This document shows positions 34,967-44,376 of a stretch of 64,000 bases of DNA, piece after piece. Numbering within the stretch: position 1 is the first letter of the stretch; the number at the start of each line of letters is the position of its first letter. The stretch lies in the NCBI RefSeq assembly GCF_047425865.1, contig NZ_CP179735.1; one strand, given 5' to 3'. Below the pieces are notes generated by a model, which did not search any database, was not told the origin of the DNA, and saw only the letters and a list, made by a program, of their open reading frames with translations. Source of the DNA: Macrococcoides equi. Its GTDB lineage: Bacteria; Bacillota; Bacilli; Staphylococcales; Staphylococcaceae. The position numbers and the translations under genes were made by a program.

Positions 34967-37348
34967 TTATTTATAGAGAATAATTTTTGCTGCTGATTTA
35001 TCTTTAGATTCACCAACAACTTTCACTTTTAAACCGTATTTTGGAAGAAGTTTTCCGGCATGAGGTTGAGCTTTGTTCGTATAATCTTTATTATCATCAA
35101 ATAATGGGTTTGCCACTAATGACTTATCTACTAACGATGTATTTTCATCCAATGCAATTTTGAGAGGTTGTTGATTTGTTAAACTAAATGATGCATCACG
35201 CATTTGCCATTGGGTAGAAGCCGGTCCTGCACCTTCATCTTCCCATACTAATGGATTTTGGTCTGCATCTACTACACCTACAAATCCTTCACCTGGATGT
35301 TTACCAACGTGATTGTCTGTAAATGATTCATCAATATACTCTACAATCAATCCTTGATTATAACTTAATAATCCATCGCCACGTTTAATATGTGCTAATC
35401 CACTGTCAATGTTATGATGGCTTCTCCACTGTAACAAGTAGTAGTTCTTACTATATTTCTTACCGTCAGAAACCGTAAATCCGTTCAGTTCAAACTTAGG
35501 GGTATCTTCTGCGCCATCTACTAAAACATCCTTACCATCTGCTGTAACTTTTAAATTATCTAAGTATAAGCCAGGTGCAATGTATCCTCCGTCTGTTTTA
35601 TAGAGAACACGTAATTCAACTTTCTGACCAGCATAATTATCTAAATTGAATTTTGCTGCAACGAATCCGTCACTTTTACCGTCTATACCATTCCCCATAT
35701 TCGCTCCGCTATTTTCTGGATCATCGTTATTAGTAATATTACCTTCTAAATTTGTCCAGTGCTCACCATCTGTTGATGCCTGAACATACGCATAATCATA
35801 ACCTTTTTCAATGTCATACCATGCATCAAAAGTAAAGTCTGCAGTTTTCGCATTTGTCAGATTAACAGACGTTGATAGTGTTGTTGCCAAATCATTATCT
35901 GAACCACTGTGATAGACTTTAGTGCCACTTTTTGGTGTCACAATATTTGTCACTTTATCTGGTAAATTTACTTTAATTACGTCGTTATTTGTTCCTTTAG
36001 TCGTCGCTTCATCAATTAGGAATTCCTGAGGTGTGCTTGTTACATCTTTAAGGTCGACCTCGCTACCTGTCTGCCAATTCCCTCCGTGGAAATCCTGCAA
36101 CATTTCTTTCATGTATGGGTCAAATCCAGAAGGTTCTGTCCCTGGAATTTTGCCAGCCCAGCTACCACTTGACATGATTGACCAGAATGATACAGGTTCA
36201 CCCTTACCCGAGTAAATTGTATCGTATTCATCAGCTAATCCAAGATCGTGACCGAACTCATGAGAGAATACGCCAGCAGCACCGTCTTCTGGCTGAATAG
36301 TATAATCAATTACAGCAAGCTTGCCACCAAATCGATCCTGACCAGACTGTGTATTAGGAATTGTATAAGGTTCACCTTGCGCATCAAAATCCAGACTCCA
36401 GCGATGACTCCAGATTGCATCACTACCTAAACGTCCTCCGCCAGCATCTTCACCCGGTGATGCATGAATAATCATAACGTGATCTACAATACCGTCTTTT
36501 TCATTTAAAATACCATCGCCATCCAGGTCATATCGATCCCACTGATCATACTCTTCAAGATTAACTTTTGGATCTTTTGCTGCAGCCTCTAGCGCTTCTT
36601 TCACCAACTCTTTCGGACGAATATCACTACCATCCGCATCAGGATAATTCGCCCCGTAATAAGCTGCATTATGCTTTGCTGTATACCAACCATGTACTTC
36701 ACCATCTAAAGCATAACTACCACCCGATTGATTATTGTAGTATTTTTGCATACTCACAAGATTTTCTCCATTTGGACCTTTATAGCCATTTGGATTAAAT
36801 ACCATATCCTGATAATGACTCAACGGATAATCTTCATAAAACATATCCGATTCTTCTTTAGTGATTGTAGAATTTTTATAATCCGGAAAATCAATAGCTA
36901 ATAGTAATACCTTATCCGTACGTTTCTCACCAGAATAGGTTTCAGGCACGACGGGCTTCACATTTTTCGCATGACCTAATTTTTTGCCGTTCCCCTTATT
37001 ATATTTATTTTGTGCGTTTTTCTTATTTTTCTTATCAGTCACTTTATTGTATTTCTTATCAAATGCACCTTTGTTTTTTACCACTTTATTAGATTGTTCA
37101 TGTTTTTGTTTCAGGAAATTTTGAACAGCTCGTTCCGCTTCAGCTCGAGATGCCGTTTTAGAAAGTTTCCCTTCCTTTTGAAGCATCTTAATCAATCGTT
37201 CTTCATTTGCAACACCAGCATCAAAATTAGAACCTGCAATAGATGGTACCTTTGTGTCTGCATAAGCAGCTCCACTTGTTAAACCAAGACTCGAAACACC
37301 TAAAGTTAACGCTAATAGTGAAGAAAATAATTGTTTTTTTCTCATCAT
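34967..37348 (-). CDS. Secreted M6 metalloprotease, immune inhibitor A-like (long form)
   Basis: A signal peptide (residues 1-30, basic MMRKK then hydrophobic, AYA-D cleavage) precedes a lysine-rich propeptide region. The peptidase M6 domain follows: the zinc site is HEFGH at 363-367 with G370 and E374 (HExxHxxGxxxE), preceded by IQPEDGAAGVFS; DLDGDG at about 274 looks calcium-binding. From about residue 465 to 650 there is an additional beta-rich domain (TFDAWYDIEKGYDYAYVQAS, LYLDNLKVTADG) of the kind inserted in Bacillus InhA. WRSHHNIDSGLAHIK belongs to the M6 C-terminal part. Such proteases degrade host proteins and antimicrobial peptides. No cell-wall anchor is seen. Confidence 0.92.
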   Translation of the reverse strand: MMRKKQLFSSLLALTLGVSSLGLTSGAAYADTKVPSIAGSNFDAGVANEERLIKMLQKEGKLSKTASRAEAERAVQNFLKQKHEQSNKVVKNKGAFDKKYNKVTDKKNKKNAQNKYNKGNGKKLGHAKNVKPVVPETYSGEKRTDKVLLLAIDFPDYKNSTITKEESDMFYEDYPLSHYQDMVFNPNGYKGPNGENLVSMQKYYNNQSGGSYALDGEVHGWYTAKHNAAYYGANYPDADGSDIRPKELVKEALEAAAKDPKVNLEEYDQWDRYDLDGDGILNEKDGIVDHVMIIHASPGEDAGGGRLGSDAIWSHRWSLDFDAQGEPYTIPNTQSGQDRFGGKLAVIDYTIQPEDGAAGVFSHEFGHDLGLADEYDTIYSGKGEPVSFWSIMSSGSWAGKIPGTEPSGFDPYMKEMLQDFHGGNWQTGSEVDLKDVTSTPQEFLIDEATTKGTNNDVIKVNLPDKVTNIVTPKSGTKVYHSGSDNDLATTLSTSVNLTNAKTADFTFDAWYDIEKGYDYAYVQASTDGEHWTNLEGNITNNDDPENSGANMGNGIDGKSDGFVAAKFNLDNYAGQKVELRVLYKTDGGYIAPGLYLDNLKVTADGKDVLVDGAEDTPKFELNGFTVSDGKKYSKNYYLLQWRSHHNIDSGLAHIKRGDGLLSYNQGLIVEYIDESFTDNHVGKHPGEGFVGVVDADQNPLVWEDEGAGPASTQWQMRDASFSLTNQQPLKIALDENTSLVDKSLVANPLFDDNKDYTNKAQPHAGKLLPKYGLKVKVVGESKDKSAAKIILYK

Positions 37349-37450
37349 TTTGCCTCCAAAAGTTTATTTTAAGACCTTGAATTTATTATCTTCTAAATAT
37401 TCTGAATTGTAAATAAAATTTTGAAGTGTATAATATTACATTTTTGTAAC

Positions 37451-37480
37451 AAAAAAAGACAAACCTTAAAGGCTTGTCTT
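37451..37480 (-). terminator. Terminator of the shorter M6 protease gene
   Basis: AAGACAA-CC and GG-CTTGTCTT with a short loop; T run on the minus strand. Confidence 0.8.
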
Positions 37481-37494
37481 GAATGAATTACTTA

Positions 37495-39198
37495 CTATTT
37501 ATAAATACTTATCTTACCAACTGTACCGTCGCTATTTTGACCTTCAACTTTTATCTTGATGCCAAGTTGAGGCAATATACGGCTACTATCTGGTACCTGC
37601 ATTCTATCTCTCGCTGCTACCGTATAACGTTTATCTGTAAATAGCGTGATAGGTTTCGTTGATTTCTTCTTAAAGAAATAATTTTTTGATGTATTATATT
37701 GGCCATAACTTTTCGTATTAAATGGCGCGTCAAAAATTTGCGTATCCGTCATTGGAATAAGACCGTCCTGCGTGGTGATATTTGAAGGACTTGCATCCAC
37801 TACACCGACTAAACTCTTGCCAAAGTGCTTCGATAGGTTCGCATTATCTAGGTATGATTCGTTCACATACCATATCACAAGTCCCTTACCATAACGATTC
37901 ATGCCAAATGGGTCTTTAATATGTGATAATCCTTTATCTACACCATTATGACTTCTCCACTCCAATAAATAATACTGATTATAACTTCTAATCTTACCAT
38001 TCTTGTCTTTCTTTCGAATTGGTGGAAGATTTACCTTAACGACATCATTATTGACCCCTTTTATACTTGCCTGATCAAGTAAATAGTATCGTTTTTTACT
38101 AGAAATATTTTTATAGTTTAATTCGCTGCCTAATATCCAGTTCCCACCATAAATTTGTTGTAAATCAGATTTTGCAAATGGACTTAAACCAACAGGCTCC
38201 ATTCCTGGAATAACACCGGCATCAGCACCGTAACTCATCAGTGACCAGAATCGAATCGGTTCTCCCGCATGACTATCAGCATTCGGTGCAGTATCATACT
38301 CATCGATTAGCCCTAACATATGACCAAATTCATGTGCGAAAGTACCCACTGTACTATCTTCAGCAAGAATGCCGTATTCTGCAATGCCTAAACGATTTTT
38401 GTAGAATTTTGAGTTTTTACTATATGTACCTTTAATTGATTTAGGATTGCCGTTTTTAGAGAGTGCGACTTCAGATACATGCTCCCAAATAGAATTTTTC
38501 AGGAACTTACCACCACCTTCACTTTCACCAATACCACTAAATACGACAACAAATTTGTCAATGATACCATCAGGTTCTTTCATATTGCCATCCTGATCCA
38601 AATCATAATAATCATACTGATCATATTTATTCATATCAATACTTTTATCCTGAGCGGCATGTTCTGCTGCTTCCATAATCAATTCAGATACTTTTGCATC
38701 CTCATTATGTCCATAATAGTTTAAAGGATATTTCGCACGATACCATCCTGTTACTTGACCTTGTAAGTCAAGACTGTTCCCGGAAACTTGCTGATAATAG
38801 CTCTTTAAAGAAACGTAATCCTTTTGATCGGGTCCTTTAATCGAATCGCCAAAAAATAGCTGTTCATAATAAGCTTTATCATATACATTACGATAGTTTG
38901 CTGTTTCAGCTTTCGTTAAAGTAGATGCAGGACTATTACTAAAGTCCATCATAACAACGAGTACATTTTCTTTCATCGGTTGCTCACGAAAGACACGTTT
39001 TTTGAATTCAGGTACTTTCGTATTATCTGTAGAATTTGAACGTAGAACAGGCTCATTCACCTTAATCTTGTCCGCATTATCAAATTTAATTTCTTCTTCA
39101 GTCTTTGGTACTTGTGGTGTAGTTGCAGAGCTCACCGCTGTTGGCAATAATGCCGTGGTCATCGCTGCAACAGATAATGTTTTTATTATTTTATTCAC
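37495..39198 (-). CDS. Secreted M6 metalloprotease (short paralogue)
   Basis: A 567-residue paralogue of the longer protease next to it. Signal peptide of about 25 residues (MNKIIKTLSVAAMTTALLP), M6 domain with HEFGH at 289-293 and GLIDEYD, preceded by ILAEDSTVGTFA; DLDQDGN around 199 as probable calcium loop. After VNDVVKVNLPP it continues almost directly into YLLEWRSHNGVDKGLSHIK, so the beta-rich insert of about 190 residues in the paralogue is missing. The start codon is GTG, with GAGG seven bases upstream. It follows a lipoprotein gene by four bases. Confidence 0.9.
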   Translation of the reverse strand: MNKIIKTLSVAAMTTALLPTAVSSATTPQVPKTEEEIKFDNADKIKVNEPVLRSNSTDNTKVPEFKKRVFREQPMKENVLVVMMDFSNSPASTLTKAETANYRNVYDKAYYEQLFFGDSIKGPDQKDYVSLKSYYQQVSGNSLDLQGQVTGWYRAKYPLNYYGHNEDAKVSELIMEAAEHAAQDKSIDMNKYDQYDYYDLDQDGNMKEPDGIIDKFVVVFSGIGESEGGGKFLKNSIWEHVSEVALSKNGNPKSIKGTYSKNSKFYKNRLGIAEYGILAEDSTVGTFAHEFGHMLGLIDEYDTAPNADSHAGEPIRFWSLMSYGADAGVIPGMEPVGLSPFAKSDLQQIYGGNWILGSELNYKNISSKKRYYLLDQASIKGVNNDVVKVNLPPIRKKDKNGKIRSYNQYYLLEWRSHNGVDKGLSHIKDPFGMNRYGKGLVIWYVNESYLDNANLSKHFGKSLVGVVDASPSNITTQDGLIPMTDTQIFDAPFNTKSYGQYNTSKNYFFKKKSTKPITLFTDKRYTVAARDRMQVPDSSRILPQLGIKIKVEGQNSDGTVGKISIYK

Positions 39199-39202
39199 AT
39201 TT

Positions 39203-40687
39203 CTACCTCACTATCATTGTTTCTTCTTTTATCAATTCATTGGCTGCGTATATTTTTAATTTAATTTTATCATTTGCTTCTCTCGCTATTTTACCATGAA
39301 AATAGCAATGAAAACGATTTTCATGTTCTTTTGTATCATAAGCGCGAGATTTTTCTGGAGGATTGCCATCAAATAAACCAACTTGTTCACCATCAGTATC
39401 CACCAGTTCTATTGCAATATCATCCAGTTGTTTATCCGTATACACATCGACAGTAAATCGTTGTCCGGTCCTCACATTTTTTGGATACACTACTTCAATA
39501 CCTTCATTCCCTTTTGATTGCGAAGGATTATCCTCTTGAACCACCTTGTCATTTTTTCCAAAACTACCTTGTTCAAATGTCTGTGGATCATACCATTTAT
39601 AATCATATCCAGGCGTACCCCAAGGTTCTTTTTTAGGTTCAGTAGAATTTTGAGGGGTTTCAAAATCCAGTACTTCAGTCGCTTCATCTAACTTAATCTT
39701 TCCGTCGAATGACGTATAATCTTCTTGTTTTACCATCCAGTTCATAAGATTATTTAATAATCGTGTGTGATCCGCTTCATGAATACCATCGTATGTATTT
39801 TTTTGCTCGCCATTGTCTTCACGCACATATTTTGGTGTACTATCTTCTACTATTGAAGAATCACCGATAAAGACCGCCTTCCCTTTGCCGTACTTGCTGA
39901 TTGCAACAAATGCACCTTCAGATTTAAATCCATTGGTGTAGACACCTTGATCTACAGCATGTGGCCATTTGTCTTTATGTGATAACTGCTCAGGATAAAG
40001 TATCCCTTTAGCATGCTTAGGATCAGTGATAAGTATCGTGCTGCCTGCATGCATATTGACCTTGTTCACACCATCTAATAACCCAAAAGTATTGTCTTCA
40101 TCTTTTGCCGAAATAACAACGTCATTTAGTGCGTTGTATCTAAATCTCACTCCAAATGTATCACTTAAAAAGTCACTCGAAGTTACACCGTGCATACGTT
40201 CAGAATGCTTTTCACCCTCATTCATCCCTTTAGTAATATCACGAAATGCACCACGTCTATAACCATTAAATATTTCTGAAGCATCAAAGCGATTCAAATT
40301 TCTATCCGCATTGTAGTGGTCAGCAATCATCATGACACTACCGCCACCTTTAACATATTCTTTTATCGCCTCTTGTTCTGATTGTTTGAGAGGGATATTA
40401 GGTTCAGGCATGACATAAGCTTTGTAACGCTTGAGTTTTTCCAGTGTGATGACTGCATCATATGAAGTTGAGGTCGTCTTTAATCCTTGTTTTATCAATT
40501 CATCATTAAAAGTAGAAAAAGCACCATCAGTCACCCAATCCGCTTCTCCGGCCGTCACACCATGCGCAGCATCAAATAATATATCCGCTTGGGTGTCAGA
40601 CTTAAAGTGATTCGTCTGATCTTCTTTATTTTGATTACACCCTGTAAGTAATAAACCTGTTGTAAGTAATGTGATAATTTTGTTCAT
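39203..40687 (-). CDS. Lipoprotein with ThuA/GATase-like fold, unknown function
   Basis: Lipobox LLTGC (cysteine at about 17) marks a membrane-anchored lipoprotein of 494 residues. The region 35-290 resembles GATase-like/ThuA-type domains: ILFDAAHGV, YKAYVMPEPNIPL, VKGGGSVMMIADHYN and GKGKAVFIGDSSIVED, the D-H pair possibly binding metal. The C-terminal part (about 390-490) is a small beta-domain after a linker, perhaps a lamin-tail-like or Ig-like module. It lies four bases upstream of the short M6 protease and is probably cotranscribed, which hints at a joint role in the extracellular space. GAGGTAGC precedes the ATG. Family assignment is tentative. Confidence 0.65.
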   Translation of the reverse strand: MNKIITLLTTGLLLTGCNQNKEDQTNHFKSDTQADILFDAAHGVTAGEADWVTDGAFSTFNDELIKQGLKTTSTSYDAVITLEKLKRYKAYVMPEPNIPLKQSEQEAIKEYVKGGGSVMMIADHYNADRNLNRFDASEIFNGYRRGAFRDITKGMNEGEKHSERMHGVTSSDFLSDTFGVRFRYNALNDVVISAKDEDNTFGLLDGVNKVNMHAGSTILITDPKHAKGILYPEQLSHKDKWPHAVDQGVYTNGFKSEGAFVAISKYGKGKAVFIGDSSIVEDSTPKYVREDNGEQKNTYDGIHEADHTRLLNNLMNWMVKQEDYTSFDGKIKLDEATEVLDFETPQNSTEPKKEPWGTPGYDYKWYDPQTFEQGSFGKNDKVVQEDNPSQSKGNEGIEVVYPKNVRTGQRFTVDVYTDKQLDDIAIELVDTDGEQVGLFDGNPPEKSRAYDTKEHENRFHCYFHGKIAREANDKIKLKIYAANELIKEETMIVR

Positions 40688-40750
40688 AAGCTACCTCATT
40701 AAAAAAGTGTATTAATATATACTTACATATACATTAACACACTTTATCAA

Positions 40751-41044
40751 TTATTTTGTTTTATAAGAAATAAGTCTTACCTTTACTTTATCCTGGTGGA
40801 AGTCAACTTTTTTGTCTTTCGGTGTTGTGACCGTTACATCTGTTAAATCATCAGATTCATTATATTCATATGTGATAAGATAACTCTCAAAGTCCTGATC
40901 AAAATTCGGCTTTTGAGCAACAATACGGTTAACATCACCATATGTATCTTTTACTGTATATCCAGTAATTGCTTCAAGTTCACGTGCAATTTCAGAAAGT
41001 GTATATGATTTACCTTCGATTAAAACAAATTTTTCTTCATGCAT
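40751..41044 (-). CDS. Hypothetical protein, 97 residues
   Basis: A small acidic-to-neutral cytoplasmic protein that I do not recognise. It is predicted to start with short strands (KFVLIEGKSYTLSEIARELEA) followed by an amphipathic helix, then beta strands to KVKVRLISYKTK. No cysteine, signal or membrane segment. GGAGG lies nine bases before the ATG, a convincing ribosome site. It stands between two lipoprotein genes on the same strand with gaps of about 60 bases on each side. Confidence 0.6.
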   Translation of the reverse strand: MHEEKFVLIEGKSYTLSEIARELEAITGYTVKDTYGDVNRIVAQKPNFDQDFESYLITYEYNESDDLTDVTVTTPKDKKVDFHQDKVKVRLISYKTK

Positions 41045-41105
41045 AGATAACGCCTCCGCTTAGTCTTTTAACTATTATTCCCCTATTCTTAAGCATAAAA
41101 CATCA

Positions 41106-42011
41106 TTATTGAATCACATAACCTTTTGAATCAACTGTTGATTTATTGACCATATCTTTCGTTTCAGAAACGCCACCCTTTATAACTAATTGCGCCTTAC
41201 CTTGGGCAACACGCACATAATCATCTTTATTAATTACGATGGACTTATAACTGATTGTCTTCTCATGAGGTGCATATTCATTGTAATTTTTCTTACTTTG
41301 CTTCATCGTACTTTCCTGCAATTCAGGAGGTATAAAAGAAGCATATTCTGAGAATATTTTTTTATCGCCAAGATCAAGCATACCAATGTTATTATAGAAT
41401 AGCGGTTTATCAAGCGTATTTTCAGTAGTGACTTCATACATCATGACATATCCTTCAGTCTCACCATTAAATAAAACGACTTGATCTTCAGGCATATCTG
41501 TCACTTTAAAAATTTGTAATCTGTTAATGGTAGTGTTCATCCCACCATCTTTAAGTGATAAACCGATATTTTTTATAGATTTAACCGGTTGAACTTTACC
41601 ATTTGTACTAGCTTCAATAGTGTTCGGCATAATTGCTTTGTTACGCAGTTGTGCTGTTTTCTTATCTTTTTCTGCACGTAATTTTTCTTGCTGCTGTGCT
41701 TTTTTCTGAGCTATCAACTGATTACGTTTTTCTATTGCCTGTTGTTTTTTTCTGGCTGCTTCTTCGCGCTTAATTTGCGCTTTGATTTCTGCCTCTTTTT
41801 CTTTTCTTAATCTTTCAATATCTGATTCTTTTTGTTTTATCTCTTTATCTATCGATTTATTTTCTTTTTGAATAGATTGATATTCTTTTTCTGCTTTATC
41901 TTTTTCTTTCTTTAACTGTTCAATTTCTTTCTTAACCGCTGCTGTGTCATCAGTGCCACAACCCGTTAAGAATAAAGCACCTGAAATTGCTAAGTACGCA
42001 AACTTTTTCAA
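41106..42011 (-). CDS. Coiled-coil lipoprotein
   Basis: Lipobox LFLTGC with cysteine at 18 gives a membrane-anchored, exported protein of 301 residues. Residues 25-130 are a highly charged coiled coil (repeats like KKEIEQLKKEKDKAEKEY and EEAARKKQQAIEKR); about 150-300 is a compact beta domain (MYEVTTENTLDKPLFYNNIG) of the type found after coiled coils in DUF4352/DUF5068-like Firmicutes lipoproteins. Function unknown. The start is TTG, preceded by AAGGTGGG. Transcribed divergently from the cupin gene. Confidence 0.8.
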   Translation of the reverse strand: MKKFAYLAISGALFLTGCGTDDTAAVKKEIEQLKKEKDKAEKEYQSIQKENKSIDKEIKQKESDIERLRKEKEAEIKAQIKREEAARKKQQAIEKRNQLIAQKKAQQQEKLRAEKDKKTAQLRNKAIMPNTIEASTNGKVQPVKSIKNIGLSLKDGGMNTTINRLQIFKVTDMPEDQVVLFNGETEGYVMMYEVTTENTLDKPLFYNNIGMLDLGDKKIFSEYASFIPPELQESTMKQSKKNYNEYAPHEKTISYKSIVINKDDYVRVAQGKAQLVIKGGVSETKDMVNKSTVDSKGYVIQ

Positions 42012-42156
42012 GTTAATCCCACCTTCATCATTCTAGCATCTATTCTAACATAGAATATAATATTCGTATGTTAATTACCATTCCAAACCTTATTCATTGC
42101 AATACTTATTAGAATACATAACAATTAAAGAAAAAATATTTATGGAGTGTGAGAAG

Positions 42157-42663
42157 ATGCAATACAAAATTTTACACAGCCCGGTATCTGAAAGTACACC
42201 TAACCATATGATTCTTCCAGTTATTATCTATCAGCAAGTCACTGGTGACTTTAAAGAAATATTTGCGCGTAATCACTGGCAAGGTATATGGACAAACGGT
42301 GTATTTAACTATCATCATTTCCATCCCGATAGCCACGAAGTATTAGGTGTCGCACGCGGTAGTGCCACATTAATGATCGGTGGAGAAAATGGCAGTAAAG
42401 TCAATGTATCCGCTGGAGATGCACTTCTACTACCTGCAGGCTATGGACATAAATGCATTGAATCTAGCAGCGACTTTAGCGTTATAGGTGCCTATCCATC
42501 GGAACAGCCTTTTAAAACATTAACAAGTTATACTGACCTTGATAAAATCAATCAAACCATCAATAGTGTAATGCTACCAGAATATGATCCGGTAGAAGGA
42601 GATAGTGGCGCTATGTTTAAAGAATGGCATAATATATATCATTGCGGAACATATGTAAAATAA
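42157..42663 (+). CDS. Cupin domain protein (YjlB-like)
   Basis: A single cupin barrel: HFHPDSHEVLGVARGSATLMIGG as motif 1 and GDALLLPAGYGHKCI as motif 2, with histidines that can hold a metal; 168 residues. It is like B. subtilis YjlB, function unknown. A longer frame from 42097 exists, but GGAG and GTGAG just before the ATG at 42157 (MQYKILHSPVSE) and the AT-rich, uncommon upstream codons speak for the shorter start. Standing alone, followed by a strong terminator. Confidence 0.85.
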   Translation: MQYKILHSPVSESTPNHMILPVIIYQQVTGDFKEIFARNHWQGIWTNGVFNYHHFHPDSHEVLGVARGSATLMIGGENGSKVNVSAGDALLLPAGYGHKCIESSSDFSVIGAYPSEQPFKTLTSYTDLDKINQTINSVMLPEYDPVEGDSGAMFKEWHNIYHCGTYVK

Positions 42664-42687
42664 ATAATTTAACTGTTACATCACATT

Positions 42688-42720
42688 AAAAGGAGCATGG
42701 CAAATGCCATGCTCCTATTT
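42688..42720. terminator. Bidirectional terminator between cupin gene and corA
   Basis: Perfect 12-bp arms AGGAGCATGGCA and TGCCATGCTCCT with two-base centre; A/T runs on both sides. Confidence 0.9.
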
Positions 42721-43667
42721 TAAAACCATTTCTTTATTCTAAAGTATCCAATCATTCCGACCGAGATAACGATCATAACAATCCAGACGGCTAAATAACC
42801 ATATTTCCAGTGAAGCTCGGGCATCACATCAAAGTTCATACCATATATACCTGCAATGAGTGTCAATGGCATAAAGATCACTGAATAAATCGTTAAGATT
42901 TTCATGATATTATTCATTCTGAATGAGTTCAGAGAAATATAATTATCTCTGATGTCTGCTGTCATTTCACGTGAAGATTCTATCATTTCTACTTGTTTGA
43001 TAAGATGGTCATTGATATGGTGTAAAAATATTTTTTGTTTTTTGCTGAGCGATAATACTCTGCCTTCCAGCAGGCGATAAACTAAGTCTCGCATCGGTAA
43101 TACCGTTCTTCTAATCAATAGTAAATCTTCTCTCAAGTCAAACGTCTCATCGATGAGATTCTCAGTCGAGATATTTACTGAGTGTCGGTCTTCAAATGAG
43201 AATACCTTATCTTCAAGGTCATAAACAAATGGAAAGTAGTTATCAACGATGGCATCTAAAGTTTTATACATCACTTCATGCGTCGTTACTTTCTCATTAG
43301 GCTTTTTCTTCAGCATGTTTTGCCAGACCTTTTCAACCTCTTCAGACGCTTCCTTATGATAAGTTACAATCAATGTCGAATTAATAAAGATATCAATCTC
43401 TTCGGGTTTCATCGTTCTTAAATCAATCGCATGAAACACAAAAAATAAATAATCATCATATTCTTTATATTTCGGACGTTGATTCACAGTTGTTGCATCT
43501 TCAATCGATAAAGGATGAAAGTGAAAAAACTGACTCAGTAATAAATTTTCTTCTTTTGTCGGTTCACTCATATCTACCCATAACCATTTCGGCGTAACTT
43601 CAATATCATACGGTGAGTTACACACATGAAGTGTATTCAATTCATCAATATACAATGTTCTTATCAT
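42720..43667 (-). CDS. corA: CorA family magnesium transporter
   Basis: CorA forms pentameric Mg channels. The large cytoplasmic domain takes residues 1 to about 250, and the two transmembrane helices at the C-terminus frame the YGMNF signature (G-M-N at about 278-280) with ELHWKYGY after it, then a basic end RIKKWF. The length of 315 residues is normal. AGAGGTG precedes the ATG. It lies one base after the acetyltransferase gene, both on the minus strand, so the two are probably one unit. Cobalt or zinc transport by ZntB-type relatives is less likely because GMN is intact. Confidence 0.94.
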   Translation of the reverse strand: MIRTLYIDELNTLHVCNSPYDIEVTPKWLWVDMSEPTKEENLLLSQFFHFHPLSIEDATTVNQRPKYKEYDDYLFFVFHAIDLRTMKPEEIDIFINSTLIVTYHKEASEEVEKVWQNMLKKKPNEKVTTHEVMYKTLDAIVDNYFPFVYDLEDKVFSFEDRHSVNISTENLIDETFDLREDLLLIRRTVLPMRDLVYRLLEGRVLSLSKKQKIFLHHINDHLIKQVEMIESSREMTADIRDNYISLNSFRMNNIMKILTIYSVIFMPLTLIAGIYGMNFDVMPELHWKYGYLAVWIVMIVISVGMIGYFRIKKWF

Positions 43668-43668
43668 G

Positions 43669-44112
43669 TTACACCTCTACTATCTTAATCATTTTAGTAC
43701 TGTTATTGATTGATTTATAACCTAGTTTTAAATTCAACTGACGCATAGGTTCATTTCTTCTATCTACATCACAAAAAATCTGTTTAATATTTTTGGATTT
43801 TGCAATACGCTCTACCTGTACTTTCAATTGTGTGGCAAAACCTTTATTTCTGAATTGTTTACAGACATACGTGGACTTTATATGTAGACTGTCGTTCAGA
43901 CTAAACCAAATAAAAGCACATAGCTGGCGATTATCTTCTATTATAATAATCTGATCGCCGCGATGATGCATGAGAAGCCTTATAGATTCATAGCGTAAGC
44001 TTATCTCTAGAGAAGTTACTTTTTTCCCTGTATCATAGATAGTAGGAATATGTTCATGTATATTTGCAATGCTTTTAATATAATCTGTCTCATCAATTGA
44101 TAAATATCGCAT
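43669..44112 (-). CDS. GNAT family N-acetyltransferase
   Basis: Motifs: DNRQLCAFIWFSLND (strands 4 region), STYVCKQFRNKGFATQLKVQVERIAKSK (acetyl-CoA loop, R-N-K-G-F-A), and IFCDVDRRNEPMRQLNLKLGYKS near the C-terminus. A small general acetyltransferase; substrate unknown. AAAGGTG six bases before the ATG at 44112 supports this start over the ATG 16 codons upstream. It precedes corA with one base gap. Confidence 0.85.
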   Translation of the reverse strand: MRYLSIDETDYIKSIANIHEHIPTIYDTGKKVTSLEISLRYESIRLLMHHRGDQIIIIEDNRQLCAFIWFSLNDSLHIKSTYVCKQFRNKGFATQLKVQVERIAKSKNIKQIFCDVDRRNEPMRQLNLKLGYKSINNSTKMIKIVEV

Positions 44113-44247
44113 GTCAATCACCTTTACCATTGTACATGGATGCGCGATATATCTCCACATTTAACTTGGACAGATGATAAGTTACCACTTTACTTATTAC
44201 ACCTGTTATATATACAAAATCATCATATTCCGAGTGTTGTATTACAG

Positions 44248-44273
44248 AAAAACGTTGATAAATCAACGTTTTT
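44248..44273. other. Perfect 12-bp hairpin in the divergent corA-GNAT/pflB region
   Basis: AAAAACGTTGAT and ATCAACGTTTTT flank two bases. On the plus strand it looks like a terminator, although no gene upstream needs one, so it may instead be an operator or an attenuator for a transcript starting further upstream of pflB. Confidence 0.6.
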
Positions 44274-44299
44274 AAAAAAATCAATCGTTTTCAAAAATA

Positions 44300-44353
44300 A
44301 TGTGATACATTTCACGTAAAGGTGTTATAATTTAATTGTGAAGTGATTAACAA
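44300..44353 (+). promoter_or_regulatory. pflB promoter with two Rex/FNR-like operators
   Basis: An extended -10 (TGTTATAAT, 44323-44331) is framed by two palindromic sites. The downstream one, TTGTGAAGTGATTAACAA (44336-44353), matches 14 of 18 bases of the Rex consensus TTGTGAAATATTTCACAA; the upstream one, ATGTGATACATTTCACGT (44300-44317), matches 13 and also fits the CRP/FNR form TGTGA-N6-TCAC. Rex would repress when NADH is low; anaerobic induction of pflBA is expected. Confidence 0.75.
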
Positions 44354-44376
44354 ATGAAAATTTGGAGGGAATTATT

